This document shows, in pieces, positions 12,087-24,134 of a DNA stretch of 64,000 nucleotides. Below the pieces are notes generated by a model that was given only the letters and a program-made list of their open reading frames with translations, was not told where the DNA came from and did no database searches. Positions within the stretch are counted from its first letter, which is position 1. Every line of letters starts with the position of its first letter. This stretch comes from Corylus avellana (Eukaryota > Streptophyta > Magnoliopsida > Fagales > Betulaceae). Position numbers and translations under genes: made by a program. Where the stretch lies: contig NC_081545.1 of the NCBI RefSeq assembly GCF_901000735.1, forward strand, positions 14,310,919 through 14,374,918, in the 5' to 3' direction.

Positions 12087-13860
12087 GGGAAGGAGGAGCA
12101 AACCAAAGTTCCACAGAAGCCATATCAGGAAAAAGAAAAGAGCACTAAGATTTTTTCAACATTAGCTCTTATTCTTGAAACACCAAGAGGCTAGGAGAGA
12201 AGTCTGTTAGAGCTACCACATGAGCAAATTGAGGACATCAAGATAGAAAAGCTCACTGAGTTTTCTTCTTACTTTATTCCAATTCATGATTCCCACCGGA
12301 TGAGAAACTGTTTGAGAAAACTCAAAGTGGTCCTCCCCGATCTATAAACACTCGGAAGCATCTTGCAATAGGAAGAATTCATTCCTTTTGGTGCAAGAGA
12401 AGAAAAGACTGTTGCTTCAAGTTTAAAGTGCCACAGTCTGACTGAAAACGTTAAACTTAGTGCTCATGGGAGGCACCCCATAGCATATCCTTTTTATTTC
12501 CTGTTTGTTTTATTTTTCTGTTCGTTATTTATAGTTTCATTTTGTTTTCCTTTGTTACTTTAGTGTTTTAATTTTCAGGAACAAGTGTGCTTCAATTCAA
12601 GTTTAGGGGTATGCTATGAGCCATGCTATTCCGGACAGTTTCATTCATCTCCCGAGTAAATTCTTTCCATGTTCTACACACATTGGGGACAATGTGTAAT
12701 TTAAGTTTGGGAGTATGGAAGACACTTTACACACAATTTGTCCCATTTTTTTTAAAAAAAAATAAAGAAAAAAATATATATATATGCATATTCATGTTTG
12801 TCTTAAAATTTTGGTTGATCTTAAAAATTGTGATTTGATTCTCATTGTTGAACTTAAAATGTTGAACACGTGATCTAATGATAAAATTTTTCAGTTTGGT
12901 TACTTGCTTTAAGCAATTGAAAATTCACATGTTTGATCTGATCTTACACGAGCACATTAGCACATAATTTGTGGGGTATGACATGAAAGTCTGATGTGTA
13001 TGTTTCTATGTCTTGGGTGAAACTAGATGACTTATTAGATGGATACTTTGGCATATATATATATATATATATATGATTAAAAAAAAAAATCATTGATAAG
13101 CTTTTCACTAAGCAACTGGACTTCTTACCTCAAGGCATTGAGTGTTCACGTCAAAAGGTGAAGAATTTTGATTTGGTTAAAGTCATGGTTAGTTGGTTTT
13201 GTAGCCTTTTTGACTTGGGTTAGTAAGTCCTTAGGAGTGTTTTACACTTGATGCCCTAAAACCACTTGGTTTGGGAGTCATTGGCCTAACATTCGCTACA
13301 TGGGTCAATTAGAAAGTTTAAGGGAATCAAACATTGCATAGCCTAACCAAAAAGAAAAAAACAAAAAAGAAAAAAAAAGTTATGCCATAGATATTCATTC
13401 TAATGAGGATTTCAGTGGATTTTAAGATATTCAGACATTGCAAATTGGAAATAATTGGAAGCTCTTTACTTATGTGCTAGTTCACTTTACACTGTTTCGA
13501 ACTTGTGATGCCTTTGTATGTCTATTGTAAGTGATTAAATTTCAAAATTCCAATTCATTGTGAAGATGGAGTTTATCCTTTTAAGCTTGCTAATGAATGA
13601 AAATCATGGTTCTGAGTGATACTTAAATTTCTGGACAACATGAAATTGGGCATAATGTTTATGGGCAACATTTCTAAAAAACCCTCATGAGACTTCACTT
13701 GTCCTCTAAGGAATTCCTAGGAGTTTAAAAGGCTTGTTGCATATGCTAAATGCAATCGTACATCCCACGAAAGATCAATTTATCTTTTTGTTTTCTATTT
13801 TTCCATTTTGCTTTTAGTTTCGTATTGCTAAGGGACTAGCAATATGTAAGTTTAGGGGTG

Positions 13861-15271
13861 TGTTAAGTGCCAAAATATTCATATTTTAGCCCTTAAACTT
13901 ATATGTGTTAATTCCTTTGTGTTGTTAGTTTGTGCTATTTTACTTCCTTCTTATATTTTCTTTGTTTTATAGGTTTTTTGGAAGAAAAGAAAGCCCTCCT
14001 GGAAGTATCGGGCTTAAAGGATAAAATTCGGGAAAAGCTAGAAGACTTGAAACAAGCAAAAAAAAAAACATTCTGGTAGTGCGATCGATCGCAGGTTCCC
14101 TACGATTGAGCGCACTTCCAAAGAGGTCCAGCTGAGCGAGTGCAAGGCGTGAGCTCGTGCAAACAAGAGAAGACTCGATCGCATTGCGATCGAGTGCAGA
14201 AGACATACGATCGATCGTAGAGCTGCGATCGAGCGCACCCGTGCGCTCAAGAATTCCAGAAGCTACGGCTAGACTCCCTTTGCTTTCCATATTTGGGTTT
14301 TTCTAGTCCTAGTTGAACTAGGACTAAACCCTACGATTTTACTACGGTTTCTAGGTTTTCTAGAGTATTCCTAAGCCTATAAATAAGACCTCTAAACCTT
14401 TAGAATGATCATCCTTAAATAGACACAACTTTGGGGAGAGGAATTTGGAGGCTACTTCTACGAGCGGTTTTCGGTTCGTTCTTTCCCTTTTCTTTTTAAG
14501 TTTTATTTTAATTATGTGTAACTAACTCTTAAGGAGGGCTAGATTGAAGCCCTAATTATGTTTATTTAATATTTCAATATTGGCGCCTTTGTGATAATCA
14601 TATTGTGTTGCTTAACTTGATTAATTCATGTTTTCTCTAATTCCTCATATGTATGTGATTGGCCATTATATGCATGTGGTATGGATTAGTTAATTAAATC
14701 AATTTGGATGATCGAGTCCTGAGTTTAATAAGAGTAATAAAAGAAATTCACACTGAGTTCTTGGGTTAATCAACATGGGAAACCGAGAGTAGACACTCAT
14801 GCCCTAGGCCTCATGTGTTTATCGATTTTCATAGATTTATGCTTTCTTATAGAATCACTTAGTAGACACTCATGCTAAATCCTTTAAGAAAGAAAATAAT
14901 TAGAGTAGACACCCATGCCTAATTCGTTGCTTAGGGAAATCAATAGCTTAAGGAGTAGACACTTATACCTTTAGGTTAGCAAACATTAAGTATTCATAAT
15001 ATGATTGGATCATTGGCATATTGTTATATTATCTAAGTATGATTAGTGGTGGATATCAAAGCCTTACCTTTAGCTTTATATCTTTTTCCTTTTTTTTTCA
15101 CAATATCAATTTAGTGACAATTTGATATTTTTATCAATTATAAAACAAAACCAACAATTTCAGTGGGATCAATCTCGCACTTGATGCACTATACTATCGT
15201 TTGATCTTGTGCACTTTCGAGTAAAACGTACTAAATATTATCTATTAATTTATGTAATATTTGGCACAACA
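13861..15271 (+). repeat. 3' LTR of the gag-only element
   Basis: It starts TGTTAAGTGCC right after the polypurine tract and ends GGCACAACA. TATAAATA lies at 14378-14385. Its CGATCG cluster (about 14080-14240) is longer than in the 5' LTR, with extra CGATCGATCG-type copies. The two LTRs have therefore diverged by repeat-number change as well as point substitution. Confidence 0.9.
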
Positions 15272-16435
15272 AGCATCTGCCCTTAAGCCTCACTCTTGTG
15301 TATTTTAGAGTCTAGCAATCCTTTTGTTAGATAAGAATTAGTATCTTTACTCGTAAGTGTCCTCTAGAACTGGGCATAACGATGTGTCGTATTTCGTTAT
15401 AGTAGGGTTTTTATGATGTCGGAGGATTCGAGCGAGCGTACAAGGTAAGTAAACACACGGACACTTTCTTAAAAACAAAGGATATGTCAATTGACTGACC
15501 ACGTGTATGATATGAGCATGTCTACTTTTCGTAATAACATGAAAACTACTTTAATAACTAGTTGATAAGATGCATCATATGACATGGGCACCGGTACGTG
15601 CGGAATAATGGCCATAGGCTTACTATATAGACTTCATTCTATGGTCAAATGTGTGTGTCTGTGGACTTTGGATCCAATGATTTCGTGACCAAGGCATAGC
15701 CATTTCCTAATGGATGGTCATTATAGGACGGACATCATTAGTGGTGTGGGTCACCCGAGGTCGGACTCAGTCGTGCCACTAATGGGATGGACGGTAGCGT
15801 ACAATGGTCGAGGTACCGACATTGTATTACAAGTCGCTCGGGACAGCGCTAACCTTGCTGAGAATGGGTAATATCTCGGGTAGACCATACATGAGAGTTA
15901 TGACCTATAAAGTATTAGCTTTTCCTGCATTAAAATACTTAGGTGATTGTCGCTGGGAGTACACCACTCTTCTATTAACCAAACAATACTTTTATGGTGT
16001 ATTAACGGTGACAAATACCTCTTTTAAATGTTTACTAAAACTGCACATTTATTTCTGCTTAAATGGGCTCATTTCATATCTAATTGTAAGGTTTACTTAC
16101 TAAGTCGTTAGACTTATACTATTATTACCTTTTTAGGAAGTTTATCACGAAAACCCAGGAGTGGCATGGTTACCACTACGGACCTTGCTTTAGAATCTTC
16201 ATGTTGCTTTCAGGTTTGTTTTACATTATTATTAGTTTCTCCATGTCTTTAATTTCGAGAAATATACTTGTCGATTTGATGATTTAATAGTTTCTTAGAT
16301 TTATTTCACCTTCCAATGCATTGACTCTGATAATGCTTAGAGGGGCGATTCCTCATTTAGCCACAAGTTGGTTTAACTGGAATAATTGCCAGTAACCCTA
16401 CTAGGTTAGCCAAGTCTAATTTTAGGGGCATTACA

Positions 16436-17040
16436 ATATGGTCTCAGTGCATACGGTCTTGCCGACCGGAGCTAACAATCTGAAAATAGGCTGCATTACC
16501 CTAGGTTTAAATCTTAAAGAATGGAGCATAGGATAGACCTAGGTTCCCTACTTGTTGTTCGGCTGTGGTGCGGGCTATAGTAATAGCCTTCTTGATTGCT
16601 TAGCATAGGATTGGACAGGATTGACCAACAGAAAGTCTAGCACTCTCTGGTTGATTCTTCTGACGGATCTTCTTCGTCCTTGACTAGTGCCTCAAAATCC
16701 TTGTCAATGCTGGAGAGGAAAGCGGCTTTCTGTCGGTCAGATCCAACTGGCAGAGCTCCTGCCTTCAGCAGTCAGATCTCTTCTTGCTCTATCTGGGTGT
16801 GTTCTCCACAATGGGTTGGAAATCAATGCATGATGGCTGGTTGAGGTTTTGTGGAATGAAGGAACTCTTCATTGGTCTTTGCACCGGTGGTGGATTCTCA
16901 ACATGTTCCTTCTTCCATATTTTCCTCAACTTCGATTTCTTCTTCTGTTTCAGAGTTGTTTATTTGCCTTTGTCGAATGGTCCGTTCAATTTTTGGATTG
17001 TATGGAATGATGGCTAAATTCTGAGATTGACGACCCTGCA
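16436..17040 (+). mobile_element. 5' interior remnant of the TGTAAT-LTR element
   Basis: Sequence directly after the primer-site-like motif at 16439. No intact gag frame could be read. The element appears truncated where the minus-strand copia fragment begins. Short frames here (for example 16784-17017) show no recognisable domain. Confidence 0.45.
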
Positions 17041-17329
17041 TGAAGAAATACGGATTCTGCAGTCACAATTCAAAATAGAATAAAAACAAGGAAATGGAGT
17101 AAAAACAACATAATAAAGTTACTACAACACACAATACATGAGCTAGAACACAAAATAAATCAATCCACAAAGATAACTAGCCATTTAACCCCAACACACT
17201 CTAGATAGGACCCTGATTACCTTCATGTTTATCCAACCTAAAGGTAATGTCCTTTATTAAGGAAATGATTTGGTTAAGTGTGTTATTGTATGTCTCAATC
17301 TCATATTCTGGGAAATTTTCCTTAACAGG

Positions 17330-17950
17330 AGATCTGTGAGAGAGACGATTGCAGTGAGGTTAGATATGACCTACTTTGCCACATAAATGGCAAGTGGGAA
17401 TAGGTCTCTGAAAGGTATTCTCCTCATAGGAATTTGAGAATTTTGTCCATTGGACCCTTTCATTCCAAGGAAATTAGGAGACTTATTTGTAATCCTACAT
17501 TTATCCATGCCATTTTCCCTAAGATTACTCAATTCAACATGTGAAGCAAGAACAAATTTTATCAAATTTTTCGAAGCTACCACATTTCTTGAAGTAGAAG
17601 CAGTTTGATCATAGTCAATTCCATGTTTATCACCAAAGGACTTCTGCATGCATAGAATGGTGTTCAATTTTGATGAAGTAGATTTTTTAAGAGTCTCCTC
17701 TTTTTGGGTATCTTCTGATCCCTTGATCACATCCATCCTATTCATCAATAATTGATTTTTGTCCTGCAATTTGGCAATAACATTGTTAACATCAAACAAC
17801 TTAATAGATAATGAGTTATTTTCTACCTTCAAGGATTTTTCAATTTTGTTGGCTGATTCCAAAAAATTTTAAAGATAAATGTTTTCTTCTTTTGCTTCAG
17901 TTAGATTTTTTAAGAGGTCCTGGGAAGATTTGAAGCTAAAAGCCTTACGT
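17330..17950 (-). pseudogene. Ty1/copia gag relic with coiled-coil and zinc knuckle
   Basis: On the minus strand the frame reads a lysine/glutamate/asparagine-rich coiled-coil (ENIYL, one stop, then NFLESANKIEKSLK). It continues into a KLNTILCMQKSFGDKHGIDY segment and ends near a decayed knuckle C-H-L-C-G-K-V-G-H-I-stop-P-H-C at about 17340-17380. This arrangement is known from plant copia gag proteins that carry a long coil before the CCHC motif. At least two stops interrupt it and no pol sequence follows. Confidence 0.6.
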
Positions 17951-18019
17951 GTGTGTCACGTGTTTAACTTTCCGTCTGAAAAGATGGAATTCAATAACGG
18001 ATTGCTTGAATTGTAAAAT

Positions 18020-18115
18020 TTTGTAACTTTGATATGGTACATTGCAAATTTTTAAATATTGGAATTCAAATTGAAAATACAGTCAAACTTCGGGGAAGTA
18101 AAGTGCATTTTTCCC
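18020..18115 (+). repeat. Fragment of a dispersed TTGCAAATTTTTRAA repeat
   Basis: It shares an extended pattern with 63560-63680 (same strand) and 59262-59400 (opposite strand): TTGCAAATTTTTAAA, then AAATTGAAAA, then a CTTCGGGGAAGTAAAGTG-like stretch. This is a dispersed repeat whose complete form I cannot define from three fragments. Confidence 0.6.
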
Positions 18116-18646
18116 TATATATATCTATGTATCTATATGAATAAAAATAGCTTATATAATATATAATATATTACTTATTAATTAATAATAGTCTATATAT
18201 ATAGCTAGCTTTTATAAACATAATAGTAAATTAATTTGATTTGTGATTGTATTTGATTTTATTTAAGCCCAATGTATTGTATTTATTCTTTTATTTGATT
18301 GTATCAATTTGTATTTGTTTAAATTTGATTTTTAAGTTTAGTTTATTTTAATTATATAAATATATTTTGTAATTTTTCTTGGAGCAATTAATTAGTTAAA
18401 TTTTTTTATAAATTTTATTTATTATTTTTAAAATTAAATAAACAAAAAAAATGTAATAATGTTATCTCGAACCGATAATTTGGGCTCATTATGAGCTCAA
18501 GCTTTTTTAAAACCAAGAATGAGCAAGCACTACTCGCTCAAGCTCGCCTCATTAACAGCCCTAAGCTTGGTAGTTTAGGGGTCATTTGTAAAGTTTCCAA
18601 AAATAAAATTATGAAGGATATTTTTGTTCTTAGGGTGAAGTGAACA

Positions 18647-19999
18647 TAGGGGTGTCAATGTGGGCGGTTAGCTAACTGCTTAACCATCTTAACCGCTATA
18701 ACCGCCTAGCGGTTAGAGGTTAGAGATTTTCGGGTTTACTAATCGTAACCGTAAACCATATTTTTGTATAATATATTTTTATAATTATAATTATGATAAT
18801 ATTTATACAAATAACATAATCAATTAATCATTAAATCACAAATTTTTTTTAGATAATTAAATCACAATTTGAGTATTAATATATTATCACTATATTTTAA
18901 ACAAATAGTTATACATATATAATATAACATAACTCATAAGTCATAAGTATACAAGTTCATACTAATACAGCAATCAAGTATCTAGAGACTTAGTTCAAAT
19001 GTATATTATAAACTTATAAGTCCATATATATTATAAATTATAATTATACATTATACATATATACAATTATGCATATTGAATAAATATAATTCAATAACAA
19101 TTCAAATACTTATTAAAATGAATCATATTATTAATGTACAATGATAATGTGATTCATATAATATCAAGTTAAGTAACTGACATTGGATTAAATAATGTGT
19201 TACTTATAACAACAATTGAAGTATTAATATATTATCATTCTAATTTATATGATTATATAATAACAAATTATACATATATAATATGGCAAAAGTCATAAGT
19301 ATACCAATTTATACTAATATAACAATTAAGTACCTAGAGACTTAGTTTCAATGTATGTTATAAACTTATAAGTCTATATATGTTATAAATTATAATTATA
19401 CATATATGCATATGAATAATATAAATGTATACGATCAATACTTAATCATATGATTCAATGACAATTCAAATACTTTATTCAAGTTAATCATATTATTAAT
19501 GTACAAATCCTTGTTAAAACTAAATGTTCTTTAAAAGACTTTTTACATGTTAAAACTAAATTTTAACCGGTTATGATTTATATTTAAGGAATTTTTTTAA
19601 AGTACAATTAAATGTAAATTTGGGGTCAAATATTTTTTATTTTTCAATATGGGCTCTTTTTATAGCAATTTGGCCCAAGAAAACACTAAAAAGGCAAAAA
19701 AACAAAAAAGGTAAAAATGCTAAAGTGATAAAAAAAAAAAAGCCTAAAATTAAAAATTGGTTATATGTTTATCTTGAAACTGCATAAAAAGCCCCAAAAG
19801 AGCCCAAAACGCCCAATTTTGAAAAAACGGTTATAGCGGGCGATTACATGTTTTACTAACCGCTAACCAGCGGTTAGTAGCTAACCGTTAATCACTATAC
19901 AATTACGGTTACGGTTAGTGAAATTTACTAACCGCTAAGGCGGTTACGGTTAGCGGTTTTTGCCAATAACCGCTAACCATAACGGCATTGACACCCCTA
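18647..19999. mobile_element. Non-autonomous hAT-type element (GCGGTTA subterminal repeats)
   Basis: The terminal inverted repeats TAGGGGTGTCAATG and CATTGACACCCCTA bound a 1353-bp AT-rich element. The flanking 8-mers AGTGAACA (18639-18646) and GGTGAACA (20000-20007) match at 7 of 8 positions. Both ends carry arrays of GCGGTTAG/CTAACCGC motifs. The interior has several internally repeated AT-rich blocks (compare about 18830-19010 with 19200-19400) and no transposase. Confidence 0.8.
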
Positions 20000-20299
20000 G
20001 GTGAACATTGACATTTTGTTAGTAGTTTAGGAGGACATTAACACAATTAGTAATTTGGGGAAACATTGACAATTTTGTGGTAATTTAATGTGGGTATGTA
20101 TACTTTTTCTCTATTTTTTTAATAAACTGCGTCTTTTATTTTTTTATTAAATAAAAATTTTTAGTTGAAAATATGATTGTTACTTATTAACATTTATATT
20201 TCATTCTTATAAATCGGAAAGCAATAAATAAAAAATTTATCAATAAGTCATAAAACTAAATATACAACAAGTTCTCAAAAAATCTATTTATTCTAAATA

Positions 20300-20868
20300 G
20301 ATTTAAATACTAATTACTCCCATGGGGTTTTGTTGCTTTATTTTTTCTTCATAGAGTTTGATTTTTATCACATGAGGTACTTGTGGTTTTGATAATAAAC
20401 CAAATTAATCCTTTGTCAGTTGACCGTTAGTTGACTTAACGAAAGTCCACGTGGACCAATCAAATGTTGACACGTGGCACTACTTAAATTTTTTTTAAAA
20501 TTAAAAAAAAAATGTATTTAAAAAAAAAAAGAAAAAAAAAAAAGAAAAAGAAAAAAAATTGGGGGCCACCCCCTTGGCCATTTTGAGCCACCCCCTTTGG
20601 CCATGCCACCCCCAATTTTTTTCTTTTTTTTTTTTTTAAAAAAAAAAAAAAAGAAAAATACATTTTTTAAAAAAAAAATTTAAGTAAGTGCTATGTGTCA
20701 ACATTTGATTGATCCACGTAGACTTTCATTAAGTCAACTATCGATTAACTGATATAAGGACTAATTTGGTCTATTATCAAAACAACAGGGACCTCCTATG
20801 ATAAAAATCAAACCCTAGAAAGAAAAAAATAAAGTAACAAAACCTCAGGGGTATTTAGTATTTAACCC
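20300..20868. mobile_element. Foldback MITE with GC-rich centre
   Basis: A near-perfect inverted repeat of about 250 bp per arm. The left arm starts about ATTTAAATACTAATTACTCC, and the right arm ends GTATTTAGTATTTAACCC. The arms share blocks such as CCACGTGGACCAATCAAATG with its complement. The centre contains GGGGGCCACCCCC-type self-complementary sequence between poly-A and poly-T runs. It is related to the Mutator-like MITE at 54352-54740. No clear target duplication was seen here. Confidence 0.75.
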
Positions 20869-21836
20869 AATTTATATAATTTCCTTTAAACAAAATTTTT
20901 ATCAAATCACAAAATATAGCACAAGTTTTTCCAATCTTTTATTGCTGTTGCAAATATTCCTTGGTGCTCCTGGGCTTTTGTATGGGATATCCTTTGAAGC
21001 CCAAAACAATTTGGATCTAACTTGGGCTTGGATCTTGTCCGATCCAAATTTGGCCCACCTACTTCCATTTGTACCACCAACCTTTTACCGGCGCGTGCGA
21101 TACACCGCCGGTCACTCACCTACACGCCCGCTTTCGTAATTCCACGCGCCAATACCTCGCCTGGGGAACCCGTTCAAATTTTCACAAACCAAAACCCCGC
21201 CATAACCCCGCCCTCATCCACTCGACCATCGTTACCCACACGCGCCAATCCCTTCAGCCTACCATTCGCCCGTGCATTACACGCATCGAGGCATAAAGTG
21301 AGTCTACGCTCCCAATTTCCGCTATAATATCCTTCCGGGGAACGATTCTTGGCGCATCCAAACGCTAAACCTAAATCGCATTCGCCACACGAATCCCCTG
21401 CTGCCGTACACCTGTAAGATAAGGATAGAGAGAGAAAGAAAAATTCTAGAGAGAGAAAGTGCTTCGATTTTTGTTGTTAGAGAGAGAAAGTAAAAAGAGC
21501 GAGATCTGATCGAAATTTCTCAAAGGCACCGATGCTCCAAACCCTACTGAGCCTGTAAGCCCCAACTCTCTCTCTTTCTCTCTCTCTTTTTCTTTCTCTT
21601 TCTTTGTATATTCCTTTATGTGTGCGTGCGTGTGTGTGAGGGCGAGGATTTTGTGATTTTGGGGAAAATCCCTAATTGAATTGGTTAATTTTTGTGGCGT
21701 GGAGGAGAGGAGGTGTTAATCTTTTTTGTGTTTGGGGTTGGGAAGTTAGGGTTTTTGGTGATTGTTTGGGGGAGAGTAAAACCCTAGGGTGGAGGGATTG
21801 GGATATTGGTTGTGAGAAAGTTAGGGTTTTGGATGT
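20869..21836 (+). promoter_or_regulatory. Promoter and 5' leader region of the GTE gene
   Basis: GC content rises from about 21060 relative to the flanking AT-rich repeats. A CT-rich tract (about 21559-21606), common in plant 5' leaders, lies about 230 bp before the start codon. A possible leader intron could begin at GTAAGC near 21553, but I cannot fix its acceptor. Frames in 21022-21327 show no family resemblance and I treat them as chance. Confidence 0.5.
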
Positions 21837-24134
21837 ATGGCTTCGGGGCCCATGGTTGGAGATGGGGCTAGAGAGAGGCAGAGGTACACGGAGAGCAAGG
21901 TCTATACGAGAAAAGCCTTCAAAGGCCCCAAGAAGAACAACAACACCACTGCGACCATAAACACCAACTCCGTGACCACAAACACTACCACCAACAACAA
22001 CGACAACAGCAAGAACGATGAAGACAATAGGGATAACAACAACGACTACAACAAGAACGAGAGTAACGAGTTGGCTTGTCCCCCAGAGCAGACGGAATTA
22101 GCGTTGGAGGATGGGAACGAGGCTCAGAAACAGCTCAATTCGAGGCTTGACGCCGGGTCGGACGACTCGTCCAGCCTCAACCGGCAACAGGAGCAACCGG
22201 TCGCGGTGGCTGTGCCTGGCACTAGGGATGAGCCTTTGGGGAATGGGGCGGTGAAGCCAGTGTTGGAGAATAGGATTAAGATCAATTTGGGGTCTAGGTC
22301 GAAGCAGGAGACGAGGGAGCTTAGGAGGAAGCTGGAGAGTGAGCTGGATAAGGTGAGGAGTTTGGTGAAGAGGATTGAAGCCAAGCAGGGGCAGATTGGT
22401 GGGTTTAGTCATTCCCATATGTTGGCCAATGATGGGGTCGACAATTGTAGAGGTGGAGCTAAGCGAGTTCAGTCAGAGGTGGCTTCTGTTGGAGTTGGTG
22501 TTCCTCGCGAGGTGAATAGGCCTTTGCACCAATTGAATTTATCGGTGTTGGAGAATAGTCAAGGTGTGATTGAAAATGTGGAGAAAGAAAAGAGAACGCC
22601 AAAGGCAAACCAGTTTTACCGGAATTCGGAGTTTTTGCTTGCAAAGGATAAGTTTCCGCCAGCAGAGAGTAACAAGAAATCAAAATCGAATAGCAAGAAG
22701 CAAGGTGGAGGAGAAATGGGACATGGGTTTTGGATGGGTACCAAGTTTAACAAGAGTTGTAGTTCTTTGCTTGAGAAATTGATGAAGCACAAGCATGGGT
22801 GGGTGTTTAATACACCGGTGGATGTAGACGGTCTTGGCTTGCACGATTATTTTACCATTATCAAGCATCCAATGGACTTGGGAACTGTGAAATCGAGGTT
22901 GAACAAGAATTGGTACAAGTCTCCGAAGGAATTTGCAGAGGATGTGAGACTTACATTTACCAACGCTATGACCTATAACCCAAAAGGGCAAGATGTTCAT
23001 GTAATGGCAGAGCAGCTATTGAAGATATTTGAGGACAGGTGGGCTATAATAGAGTCAGATTATAATCGAGAATTGAGGTATGCAATGGACTATGGGGTAG
23101 GGCTTCCAACACCTACATCAAGAAAGGCTCCTCCATTGCCACCGCCCCTCCTTGATATGAGAAGGATTTTGGATAGGTCAGAGTCGATGACGAATTCCAT
23201 TGATCCCAAATCTAAACCCATGAGTACTACTCCTTCGGCTAGGACCCCTGCACCAAAGAAGCCCAAGGCAAAAGATCCTCATAAAAGAGACATGACTTAT
23301 GATGAAAAACAAAAACTTAGTACAAACCTTCAGAATTTACCTTCAGAGAAGCTAGATGCAATTGTGCAGATTATCAAGAAGAGGAATTCATCGCTTCGAC
23401 AAGATGATGATGAAATTGAAGTGGACATTGATAGCGTGGATGCTGAGACTCTCTGGGAACTTGATAGGTTTGTAACCAACTACAAGAAGAGTTTGAGCAA
23501 GCACAAGAGAAAAGCTGAACTTGCTATTCAAGCCCGAGCAGAAGCTGAACAGAATGTCCAGGATAAGGTAAAGCTTCGAATCACATATTCTAACATTTAT
23601 TTTTTCTTTTTCTCCTCTGTTACTAAGTGGATAATTTTTTTTCTTTTTAAATACAGATTCACACTCCAGTTGTGGCAGAGGTAGCAAAGGAAAACAGAGC
23701 AGGTAAAGCTTTTATTTAAATATGAGAATTGATGGCATTTTCAATATTGACTACCTGCATAAATTGATAACTTGAAAAATCTTTCCTTTTGTGAGCAGAT
23801 GAAAGAAATGTTTCCACTTTGTCACCTGTACAAGGGGAAAAGCAGGTGGACAATGGGAGTAGGTCCAGTAGTTCAAGCAGCTCTAGCAGTGATTCTGGAT
23901 CCTCTTCAAGTGGTACTTGATATAGCTTTAACTTTGTAGAACATCATATATTGTCTGTGTTGTTATATTTCTGGGCTTTTAGTTATATGATTTCTTGTGT
24001 TAAGTACTTATCAAAAAAAATTCTTGTGTTAAGTCATGTTTTTCCTTTGTCTAATATATGATTGTTGTGTGGCAGACTCTGATAGCGAAACCTCATCAGC
24101 CTCTGGATCTGATGCAGGGTCACCAAGGACATGA
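21837..24134 (+). CDS. GTE-type BET bromodomain transcription factor (GTE4-like)
   Basis: Four exons (21837-23567, 23657-23702, 23799-23912, 24076-24134) join in frame into a 649-residue protein, with GT/AG at every junction. The N-terminus MASGPMVGDGARERQRY and the following ESKVYTRKAFKGPK are typical of plant GTE4-like proteins. A low-complexity Asn/Thr/Asp stretch follows (about residues 32-80), then a conserved helix (KQETRELRRKLESELDKVRSL). The bromodomain spans about 300-400 and includes the acetyl-lysine-binding Asn of TYNPKGQDV (Asn381). The NET/ET domain covers about 485-570 and begins DMTYDEKQKLS. The C-terminus is a Ser/Asp-rich tail. Such proteins bind acetylated histones in the nucleus and promote transcription and cell-cycle progression. 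Reading through intron 1 gives a longer false C-terminus. The assignment to GTE4 rather than another GTE is likely but not proven. Confidence 0.93.
23992..24034 (+). mobile_element. 15-bp A-tailed retroposon scar in GTE intron 3
   Basis: The 14-bp sequence TTCTTGTGTTAAGT occurs at 23992-24005 and again at 24021-24034. Between the copies lies only ACTTATC followed by eight A. This is what target-primed insertion of an extremely 5'-truncated SINE or LINE leaves behind. Confidence 0.7.

Larger units (their letters stand above)
9582..15271 (+). mobile_element. Complete gag-only LTR retrotransposon (TR-GAG-like), nested
   Basis: Two LTRs (1379 and 1411 bp) flank a 2.9-kb interior. The LTRs start TGTTAAGT and end GGCACAACA. 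The flanking 5-mers are GGCAT (9577-9581) and AGCAT (15272-15276), a target duplication with one mismatch. The sequence after the 5' LTR (TGATGCCATTGCCAAGGA) resembles the Athila-type primer site TGGCGCCGTTGCCGGGGA in decayed form. AAGTTTAGGGGTG before the 3' LTR is a polypurine tract. The only protein is a gag. No protease, RT, RNase H or integrase was seen, so it must depend on enzymes from elsewhere. Confidence 0.85.
8725..16435 (+). mobile_element. Older TGTAAT-family LTR split by a nested element
   Basis: The left part (8725-9581) begins TGTAATACCCCG and contains TATAAATA at 9117-9124. The right part (15277-16435) ends GCATTACA. A primer-site-like sequence TGGTCTCAGTGC follows at 16439-16450, differing at two positions from the TGGTATCAGAGC expected for initiator tRNA-Met priming. 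Without the nested insertion the LTR is about 2.0 kb. It is related to the candidate solo LTR at 1652-4720. Confidence 0.7.

Noticed and set aside
21022..21327. Overlapping plus-strand frames before GTE
   Set aside because: These are GC-rich leader or promoter sequence, with no conservation pattern or start context that supports a protein.
23568..23684. Extended C-terminus of the GTE frame past the exon 1 donor
   Set aside because: It is read-through of intron 1 into T-rich sequence. The spliced frame continues cleanly to a Ser/Asp-rich tail and stop at 24134.
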